A DNA stretch of 13,564 nt. Origin: CAZGSV01 sp964528605. Its GTDB lineage: Bacteria > Armatimonadota > Zipacnadia > CAZGSV01. The translations under genes and the position numbers were made by a program. Below are positions 6,819 to 12,299 of this stretch, in pieces (positions within the stretch are counted from its first letter, which is position 1; each line of letters begins with the position of its first letter). Below the pieces are notes generated by a model. The model did not search any database and was not told the origin of the DNA. It saw only the letters and a program-made list of their open reading frames with translations. The stretch spans positions 1-13,564 of the forward strand of contig CAZGSV010000091.1 in assembly GCA_964528605.1 (NCBI GenBank), in the 5' to 3' direction.

Positions 6819-9800
6819 CTACCGCACCGGGTCGCGCATATTGTCGCCTTGCAGCGTCGGCCAGGGCGCCGCGCCCGGCTTGCACTTCGCCTCCGTTCGC
6901 AGCATGTACGCGCGCCCCGGGGTGCTCGCGTAGACCTCCAACAGGCCATCCTGGTTGAAGTCAGCCAGCACTGCATAGTAGAAGCCGCCGCCGTCACCCT
7001 GGTAGAAGGTCCAGAGCGGCTCGCCGCGCCCGTTGAGGGCGGCCATCAGGTGGCTGGTGGACTGCGCGAGCACGTCGCACACGCCGTCGTTGTCGAAGTC
7101 AGCCAGGGCGAAGGTGCCGAAGGCGCGCCCCTCGCCCAGGTCGTAGGTCCAGAGCAGGCTGCCCTGGTGATCGTAGCAGAGCACGGTGCCGTCCTCCGCG
7201 CCCACGACGACCTCGCGCATGCCATCGCCGTTCAGGTCGGCCGCCGCGCAGTAGTGCAGGCCGGCCACGCCGGCGTCCTTGGGGGTGCGCTTCACCCGCC
7301 ACACGACCTCACTGGCGCGCAGGCAGAGCACTTCGTCCGTGTTGGTGGTGAGCACGGTCTCTTGGACGCCGTCGCTGTCCAGGTCGGCGACCGCCACGCC
7401 CCCCCCGCCGCCTCCGCTCAGAGGCAGTCGACACAATTGCTTGCCGGCGGCGGAGAAGACATAGTAGCGGCCCTCGGAGGTGGTGAGCAAGATTTCGGGG
7501 CCGGGCGAGGAGGCGTCCACCTCATGAATCAGCGGGATGGAGGTGTCGCCTTCCTTCAGGTCCGCGCGCCACATGATGCTCCCGTCTCCGCGCAGGACGA
7601 CCAGGCCGATGTTCTCCACCGGCATGGCAACCTCGAGTCTGCCGTCGCTGTCCAGGTCCGCGGCCGCGGGCGGCAGCCAGATGCCGCCACCCTCGATCTT
7701 CACTTTCCAAAGCATCTCGCCTGTGGCGTTGAAGGCGAGGATGCCGCCGTTCTGGCCGCCGGTCACGATCTCATATCTCCCGTCGCCGTCGAGATCGGCT
7801 ATCAAGGGAGAGGCCAGCCGCTCCGACTGATTCGGTGGGAAGACCGTCGGCGGCACCAGCCACATCTGGTTGTCAGCGCCGTCTATGCAGGCCAAGACGG
7901 CCCAGCCCGAGTTGCCGGGGGGGGAGACGATCTCCAAGCGCCCGTCGCCGTTGAGGTCGGCGACCGCCTGTCCGAGGCTCCCCTCGGGCAAGCCCGAAGA
8001 CCAAAGGAGCCGGCTGAGGCCAGCGACCGTCCACACGCCGGGGGCGGCCTCGCGCGTGACCAGCAGGCCGCCGTCGCCGGGCTGCGTGGGCTTGGGGTCC
8101 CAGCCGCTGCCGTTCCAGTGCGCCAGCGCGAGCGCCGGGATTACCATCTGTCGCCTACTTGCCGGGGAGGGGCGCATGCCCAACTCGCTGAGAGCGGCAC
8201 TGTTGGTGGTCGGGATCAGCGTCCAGTACTCGCCGGTGGTCACTAGGCCCGGCAGAGCGGGCGCGCTTACCTGATCGGGCAGGAAGTCGGTGCGGATCAT
8301 GTCAAACGTGCCTTGCCCGGAGATGCGAGCCCAGCCGCCCTCGGTCCCTTGGCCCTCGGCCGAAGCCTCGACGAGCGCGCGCGGAAAGACCTGAATCTGC
8401 CGCCAGGGGGAGTAGTTCCAGGCCAGGGCATCGTCGCCGATGCCGGCCGTTACCGAGAGCGAGAGTTCGCCGCCCTCAAAGCCTGAGCCTAGGGGGGGGA
8501 GGGTGAAGGTGTACTCGTTGCCGTTGATCGTGGGCTGCCCGACGGAGTAGCCCACCTTGTCATCAATAAGGTACTGCAATTTCGGCCGCGTGATCGGTCC
8601 CTTCGCCGCGATCCTCGCCGACATCACTATCGGCTCCGTGCTCGCCTGGCGCATGCGACTCGGCTGCAAGGCTATCGTCGGCCGCTGAAGTGGCTGTTTG
8701 CGCAGGCAGTAGGCGGCCGGGTCGGGCGCGGGGCCGGTGCAGGCCTGATACAACTCCAGCAGGCTCTGCGCGAGCAGCCCCGTGCCCTGCGCGGCGTCGT
8801 AGTAGAGCGGCCGCGAGACGCCGATGGTGCCGGCGAAGAGATTGCTGCGGCCATCGTAGAAGAGCACGGCCAGGTCGGCGACCTCGCGCGCCTGCTCCAG
8901 CCACTTGCCGTCGCCGGTGGCGCGGTAGAGTTCGACGAAGAAGCGGATGTTCACCGCGGGCATGTAGGCCATCATTCTGGTGGGCCGCGGCACTTGCCTG
9001 AAGCGCTCGCCAAAGCCGAGGGCCCACTGCAAGTACTTGGGGTCGGCCGTCAGCCGGTAGGCGAGCAGCGCGGAGTCGCCGCCCCAGTTGAGTTCCGAGT
9101 AGTCCGGCTGCCAGGCGCCCTGCTCCCAGTTCGGGTTGCGCTCATACCACGTTTCCAGATGGTTCAGCATCTCCGCGAGCACCCAGGGCTCCGGCGTTTG
9201 CTCCACCGCGCGCAGCGCCAGATTCACCAGCCCGGCGCGATCGCGCTGGAAGTCGTTGCCTTTCTTGCCGGCCTTGCGTTCCCCCCACCACATGTACGGC
9301 AACCGCACGTCCTGCTCGGTGGTGTGGCCCGCGAGCGAGATGGCGAAGCGGCGCAGGTAGTCGAGGAAGCGCGGATCACCGCTCAGGCGATAGGCGGTGG
9401 CCCACAGGTAGATCTTGCCCACGGCATACTCGAGGAACGAGCCCGACTCGGTGCCCGCGTTGCCGCTGCTCAGATAGGCGTGGCGGTTGAACCCCATCCG
9501 CTCCTTGTCCTGAAAGTGCCCCTGGTAGACGGCCTCGGCCTCGCCCACGACCGCCTGCGGGCTCATCGCGTACAGGCGCTCGTAGGGCGGCACCTGCCGC
9601 TCCATCTCGTGCGCGTCGCCGACGAGTTGATCCTGCTCGAGGTCGTAGCCCACGTGCGCGCCCCAGCCGAAGAGGCCGGTGTTGGGTGCGATGCAGTAGG
9701 CCAGGAAGTCGCGCAGGTAGGCGTCGGCGGCCTGAGAGTACTTGGGGTCGCCGGTGATCTCGCTCAGGCGCCACCAACTCCGCAGTATGTCGCAGTCGCG

Positions 9801-10124
9801 GGCGAGGTTGGCGGTTCCGGCGTTGTCGCCTTGGGAGCGGTGGAACTTGTCCCAGTCGCGGTAGTTGGCGCCGCCCCAGGTGGCCATCTCGGCGGCCCAT
9901 TCGTCCGGCGTGCGCTGCGCGGGCATGGCGACCGTGCGCAGGTCAATCATCTGCGGCACGAAGGCGGTGTGGCGCGGGCCGACGTTGTCGCGGCATTTGT
10001 CTATCAGCGTGTCCGCCTGCCGCCGCACGAGTTGGAGGTAGTCATCCGGCTGGAGTTCGTAGGGGAAGGCCGGCGAGGCCAGCAATAGCGCGAGCAGGAC
10101 GAGGGCGAGCCCGGTCCTCAACAT
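6819..10124 (-). CDS. Secreted alpha/alpha-toroid (pectate-lyase-like) protein with C-terminal FG-GAP/VCBS beta-propeller
   Basis: An 1101-residue exported protein. Residues 1-21 are a Sec signal peptide (LALVLLALLLASPAFP). About 25-465 form a helical toroid, with recurring hairpin motifs TGDPKYSQAADAYL (124), SGDPRFLDYLRRF (248), ADPKYLQWAL (360) and TGDGKWLEQAREVADL (403). GLFGWGAHVGYD, GDAHEME and FNRHAYL supply conserved-looking His residues (H157, H172, H215), reminiscent of pectate-lyase-like six-hairpin proteins. About 490-710 is beta-rich linker without a clear family. From 719 to the end there are eight repeats about 46 residues apart. Seven carry Ca-binding loops such as DLNGDG, DLDGDG, DLDSDG, DFDNDG and DFNQDG; the fourth (VDASSPGPE) is degenerate. 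ATG 10124 has GAGGAGA just upstream. Probably an extracellular carbohydrate-active enzyme or binding protein; the substrate is unknown. Confidence 0.92.
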   Translation of the reverse strand: MLRTGLALVLLALLLASPAFPYELQPDDYLQLVRRQADTLIDKCRDNVGPRHTAFVPQMIDLRTVAMPAQRTPDEWAAEMATWGGANYRDWDKFHRSQGDNAGTANLARDCDILRSWWRLSEITGDPKYSQAADAYLRDFLAYCIAPNTGLFGWGAHVGYDLEQDQLVGDAHEMERQVPPYERLYAMSPQAVVGEAEAVYQGHFQDKERMGFNRHAYLSSGNAGTESGSFLEYAVGKIYLWATAYRLSGDPRFLDYLRRFAISLAGHTTEQDVRLPYMWWGERKAGKKGNDFQRDRAGLVNLALRAVEQTPEPWVLAEMLNHLETWYERNPNWEQGAWQPDYSELNWGGDSALLAYRLTADPKYLQWALGFGERFRQVPRPTRMMAYMPAVNIRFFVELYRATGDGKWLEQAREVADLAVLFYDGRSNLFAGTIGVSRPLYYDAAQGTGLLAQSLLELYQACTGPAPDPAAYCLRKQPLQRPTIALQPSRMRQASTEPIVMSARIAAKGPITRPKLQYLIDDKVGYSVGQPTINGNEYTFTLPPLGSGFEGGELSLSVTAGIGDDALAWNYSPWRQIQVFPRALVEASAEGQGTEGGWARISGQGTFDMIRTDFLPDQVSAPALPGLVTTGEYWTLIPTTNSAALSELGMRPSPASRRQMVIPALALAHWNGSGWDPKPTQPGDGGLLVTREAAPGVWTVAGLSRLLWSSGLPEGSLGQAVADLNGDGRLEIVSPPGNSGWAVLACIDGADNQMWLVPPTVFPPNQSERLASPLIADLDGDGRYEIVTGGQNGGILAFNATGEMLWKVKIEGGGIWLPPAAADLDSDGRLEVAMPVENIGLVVLRGDGSIMWRADLKEGDTSIPLIHEVDASSPGPEILLTTSEGRYYVFSAAGKQLCRLPLSGGGGGGVAVADLDSDGVQETVLTTNTDEVLCLRASEVVWRVKRTPKDAGVAGLHYCAAADLNGDGMREVVVGAEDGTVLCYDHQGSLLWTYDLGEGRAFGTFALADFDNDGVCDVLAQSTSHLMAALNGRGEPLWTFYQGDGGGFYYAVLADFNQDGLLEVYASTPGRAYMLRTEAKCKPGAAPWPTLQGDNMRDPVR

Positions 10125-10411
10125 CCAGTCTCCTCTCTCAGTGTGAGCCGGGAGAGTCTACACCAAGATGCGGCCGAGGAGCACCGACGCCGTGGGCCCC
10201 TCGCCACGCCGTACGTAGCTCAAGGCAGAAGCCTTGATGCAGGTGCTCAGGTCGCCGCGCCGCCACCGCGTCAGACGCAAAGGCTTGAGTTACGGCACGG
10301 GGTGCCGTGGCATCAGGTTGTAGCGGCGGGGTTCACGCTCTCCTTAGAGGAGTCGCCGCAGGCACGGCTTTGTGCCCGATGAGCCTGGCCCGGTTGCCGC
10401 CGCGGTCGAAC
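10125..10411. other. Intergenic spacer with repeats between the small membrane protein and the large secreted-protein gene
   Basis: No convincing gene lies in these 287 bp. They hold the family C inverted repeat (10215-10293), a hairpin CGGCAC/GTGCCG directly after it (10293-10307), a family B-like edge GGTTGTAGCG (10316-10325) and a small hairpin GGCAC/GTGCC near 10361-10377. The large gene's ribosome site is at its left end. I see no strong promoter for the large gene; TAGACT at 10160-10155 (minus strand) could be a -10 but has no -35 partner. Confidence 0.6.
10215..10293. repeat. MITE-like inverted repeat, family C (GTAGCTCAAGGC ... GGCTTGAGTTAC)
   Basis: A 79-bp element whose terminal arms GTAGCTCAAGGC (10215-10226) and GGCTTGAGTTAC (10282-10293) pair at 10 of 12 positions. 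The left arm forms its own perfect hairpin CAAGGC-AGAA-GCCTTG (10221-10236). A single related arm lies at 1181 in the hisF-hisI gap. Like families A and B it begins GTA and ends TAC. It has no coding capacity. Confidence 0.55.
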
Positions 10412-10780
10412 CTAGAGTTTTGAGCCGTTCGCCCTACGAACGGGATGCATCTCCCCGTGCCCGGCGGCGCCCGTCGGGCTGTCGGCCGGCCCATGTCGTG
10501 GTGCGGCCAGCCGCAGCCAGATGAGGCCGCACAAACCGGACATGCAGGCGTAGTGCCACAGGACGGCGGGAGGCTCCGGCAGGACCCGGAAGTCGTGCCA
10601 GAGCACCTGCCACCAGAACGCGCCAAGCAGCCAGAGGACAGCCAGCCAATACCCCCGGTCCCACCACGCCCCTGCTCCCTTGGCCCAGGTGGTGCGCTTT
10701 CGCCGCGCCCACAGCACGAACAGCACGCCGTACCACATGGCCGTGGCCGCGCCCACCATTGCGATAAGGATCTCGGCCAT
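10412..10780 (-). CDS. Small hydrophobic membrane protein, three predicted transmembrane helices, unknown function
   Basis: I do not recognise a family. The 122 residues show three hydrophobic stretches: about 3-24 (ILIAMVGAATAMWYGVLFVLWA), about 43-61 (GYWLAVLWLLGAFWWQVLW) and about 72-92, followed by a polar tail rich in Gly, Pro and His. A basic loop ARRKRTTWAK lies after helix 1, which places it on the cytoplasmic side by the positive-inside rule. Tryptophan is unusually frequent. ATG 10780 has TGAGG five bases upstream and an extended -10 promoter about 30 bp upstream, which supports expression as its own unit. It is flanked by repeat-rich spacers on both sides. The last 25 residues run into GC-rich low-complexity sequence, so the true C-terminus may have been altered by neighbouring repeats. 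Confidence 0.7.
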   Translation of the reverse strand: MAEILIAMVGAATAMWYGVLFVLWARRKRTTWAKGAGAWWDRGYWLAVLWLLGAFWWQVLWHDFRVLPEPPAVLWHYACMSGLCGLIWLRLAAPRHGPADSPTGAAGHGEMHPVRRANGSKL

Positions 10781-10807
10781 GGTCGCCTCACCCCTTTACG
10801 ACATCGA

Positions 10808-10816
10808 AGTATAGCA
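10808..10816 (-). promoter_or_regulatory. Extended -10 promoter for the small membrane protein
   Basis: On the minus strand 10816-10808 reads TGCTATACT: an extended -10 (TGn) joined to TATACT, five of six matches to TATAAT. No -35 hexamer is present 17 bp upstream, as is common for extended -10 promoters. Transcription would begin near 10801, about 20 nt before the ATG at 10780. Confidence 0.5.
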
Positions 10817-10915
10817 CGGCAGGTGACAGGATGGGCCCGAGGGGCGGACTGGTCCGGCAGCGCAGGGCGTGCGTCAGGGGCTGGGCCTTGAGAGGGCCTG
10901 CCCCGGCATCGGGTT

Positions 10916-10964
10916 GTAGCGTTGGGCTTTAGACCCGACGGAAGGTGCGTCCGGGGTAAACCCG
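10916..10964. repeat. Family B repeat copy 2 (GTAGCGTTGGGCTTTAGACCC)
   Basis: GTAGCGTTGGGCTTTAGACC at 10916 matches the left arm of the 1234-1301 element. A second part, CCGGGGTAAACCCG (10951-10964), matches its right inner hairpin. The closing GACGCTAC arm is not recognisable, so this copy looks truncated or diverged. Confidence 0.5.
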
Positions 10965-11000
10965 CTCTGTTGAAAACGCTCCCAACCCGCGCTTTGGGTT

Positions 11001-11063
11001 GTAGCGTCAGGCCCACCTCAGGCGGGCCATGCGCACGAGGTCGGGCATAAAGGCCGACGCTAC
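11001..11063. repeat. Family B repeat copy 3 (GTAGCGTCAGGC ... GCCGACGCTAC)
   Basis: A 63-bp element with terminal arms GTAGCGTCAGGC (from 11001) and GCCGACGCTAC (to 11063). They pair perfectly apart from one extra base. An internal stem CCACCTCA/GGCGGG is less regular. It is preceded by the same GGGTT found before copy 2, giving a direct repeat of GGGTTGTAGCGT 86 bp apart. Confidence 0.6.
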
Positions 11064-11091
11064 AGCCCCGACACAACGTTGGGACCCACGC

Positions 11092-11121
11092 GTAGGGGAC
11101 GGCCGCCCGGCCGTCCCCTAC
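11092..11121. repeat. Perfect palindrome, family A copy 5 (GTAGGGGACGGCC)
   Basis: GTAGGGGACGGCC (11092-11104) and GGCCGTCCCCTAC (11109-11121) are perfect 13-bp complements around GCCC. The outer GTAGGGG/CCCCTAC is identical to the other family A copies; the inner part differs (ACGGCC instead of CGTAT). Confidence 0.85.
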
Positions 11122-11300
11122 GAGCAGGGGTTGAAGGCCTGTGCCAGGCGCCCGCTCTTTTGTAGAAGCGGCATTCTTGTTTACCCGCCGAAGGAGGGCC
11201 GCGATGCCCCTCGGCGTGCCCGCCTCAGGAGGGCGTGCGACAACAGGGCCGTAATCCCCGTGAGGCCTCGCCGGGGGGGGCGCGCCGCCTAACTTGGTAC

Positions 11301-11352
11301 GCGCAGCAAGAGGAGCGTGAGCCCCTCTTGCGGCAAGATGCGAACGCTGCGC
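11301..11352 (-). terminator. Nested hairpin downstream of the lipoprotein gene; candidate terminator
   Basis: Outer arms GCGCAGC (11301-11307) and GCTGCGC (11346-11352) enclose an inner stem GCAAGAGG/CCTCTTGC (11306-11331) and an alternative stem TCTTGC/GCAAGA near 11326-11338. It begins 18 bp after the lipoprotein stop on the minus strand. There is no T-run, so factor-independent termination is unproven; it may be another repeat. Confidence 0.4.
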
Positions 11353-11369
11353 ACTACAGCGCTGTCGGG

Positions 11370-12221
11370 CTACAGAATGTCCTGCCCGATCTTGAGGCTG
11401 AGCCGCACCTGGATGTTCGAGATGATGACTGGCGAGGTGGGCGCAGGCTCAACCCAACCGTAGAGCCAGAAGCGCCCGCCGAAGACCAGGTCCTTGATCT
11501 GCTGCGTCATGGATATGTTGATGTCCCCAAGGTTGAAGGTGTGCGACTCGGTGGGCAGGCTCAGCTCTTGGATGAGCGCCGCATTGCGGGGGCCGGCGAC
11601 GATCTCGCCCTGAGGCACGTCGCCCATATAGAGATTGAAGGCGAGGGCAGTCGCGTTCGGGTTGTCGGAGGTAAAGCCCACCTGTATCCAGTTGACGTCC
11701 TTGAGCATCTCGCGCAGTTGTGGCCAAGACTCCATGACGCTCAGGTCCACGAAGATGGCGCGGAAGCCCGGGGGCAGAACGCTCTGCTCGCCGTCCGGAT
11801 GAGTCAGCGAGCCGGCGACGACAGTGACGTTCACGGGCGTCGCGCCGGTGACGGAAATCATGTAAGTGCCCGCCGTGAGGTCAATGAACAGGAAGTAACC
11901 ATAGGCGTCAGTCGTGGTCGTCAACGCCTGACGGGATTGCCCGCCGGCGAGTGGGGCGCAGGAGACCAGCACCCCCGCAGCAGCCTGGTAGCCCTCGGGC
12001 GGCGTCGGTTCGGCGGAGATGATGGCCGAGGCCTGGCGCCCCGCCGGCGACATGGTGGGGATGTAGACGTAGCCGTCCGTCCCGCCGTCGGTGGAAGCCG
12101 CCGGGTCAACAGTCATGCTCCCTGCGCTGGTCTGGACCTCTTGGTCCGTGGTCACGGAGGCGCCGCACCCGATCACAAAAGCCGCCAAAAAGAACGCCGC
12201 TAGGACAACCAAGACGCGCAT
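11370..12221 (-). CDS. Predicted lipoprotein with a CnaB/carboxypeptidase-regulatory-like beta domain
   Basis: A 283-residue exported protein of unknown function. The signal peptide ends in the lipobox V-I-G-C with C19 as lipidated residue, so it should be membrane-anchored outside the cytoplasm. A Ser/Thr/Gly-rich linker (20-50) follows. Next comes an Ig-like fold resembling carboxypeptidase-regulatory or CnaB domains (about 50-135), best seen in TTTDAYGYFLFIDLTAGTYMISVTG. The remaining part (140-283) is beta-rich and unrecognised, with SVMESWPQLREMLKDVNWIQVGFTS and a final strand pattern VIISNIQVRLSLKI. ATG 12221 is preceded by GGAAGGGG at about 11 bases and GAAG nearer. It is divergent from the secreted protein at 12300, with 78 bp between them, so the two may share control. 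Confidence 0.88.
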   Translation of the reverse strand: MRVLVVLAAFFLAAFVIGCGASVTTDQEVQTSAGSMTVDPAASTDGGTDGYVYIPTMSPAGRQASAIISAEPTPPEGYQAAAGVLVSCAPLAGGQSRQALTTTTDAYGYFLFIDLTAGTYMISVTGATPVNVTVVAGSLTHPDGEQSVLPPGFRAIFVDLSVMESWPQLREMLKDVNWIQVGFTSDNPNATALAFNLYMGDVPQGEIVAGPRNAALIQELSLPTESHTFNLGDINISMTQQIKDLVFGGRFWLYGWVEPAPTSPVIISNIQVRLSLKIGQDIL

Positions 12222-12243
12222 CTTCGCAGTCCCCTTCCGCTAG

Positions 12244-12255
12244 AGCCTATAGGCT
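12244..12255. promoter_or_regulatory. Perfect 12-bp palindrome in the divergent promoter region; possible operator
   Basis: AGCCTATAGGCT equals its own reverse complement. It lies in the middle of the 78-bp spacer between two divergent starts (12221 and 12300). A weak extended -10 for the + gene, TGTTAGACT (12263-12271), lies just to its right. The short TTCCGCT (12235-12241) and AGCGGAA (12290-12296) form a wider inverted pair around it. The regulatory role is inference from symmetry and position. Confidence 0.3.
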
Positions 12256-12299
12256 GCATCTATGTTAGACTATTCCGCAGTCTGGGGGAAGCGGAACTT

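Larger units (their letters stand above)
10817..11369. other. Repeat-rich gene-free spacer
   Basis: About 550 bp without a credible gene; the open frames here have no ribosome site and protein-like composition is absent. It contains two family B elements (10916 and 11001), a perfect 30-bp family A palindrome (11092-11121), an imperfect hairpin around 11189-11217 (CGCCGAAGG with CCCCTCGGCG), an eight-G run (11273-11280) and a nested hairpin before the lipoprotein stop (11301-11352). GGGTTGTAGCG occurs twice, at 10911 and 10997, as a direct repeat. Confidence 0.65.

Noticed and set aside
6849..8246. Plus-strand open frame of 465 codons opposite the beta-propeller
   Set aside because: It is the antisense of regularly repeated Asp/Gly-rich codons, with no ribosome site and no family motif.
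11029..11292. 87-codon plus-strand open frame in the repeat spacer
   Set aside because: It runs through the family B and A palindromes, has no ribosome site and is mostly Arg/Pro/Ala low-complexity sequence.
10817..11369. CRISPR array or tRNA gene in the repeat spacer
   Set aside because: The repeats are inverted, differ in spacing and sequence and have no regular spacers; no cloverleaf or T-loop GTTCRA motif was found.
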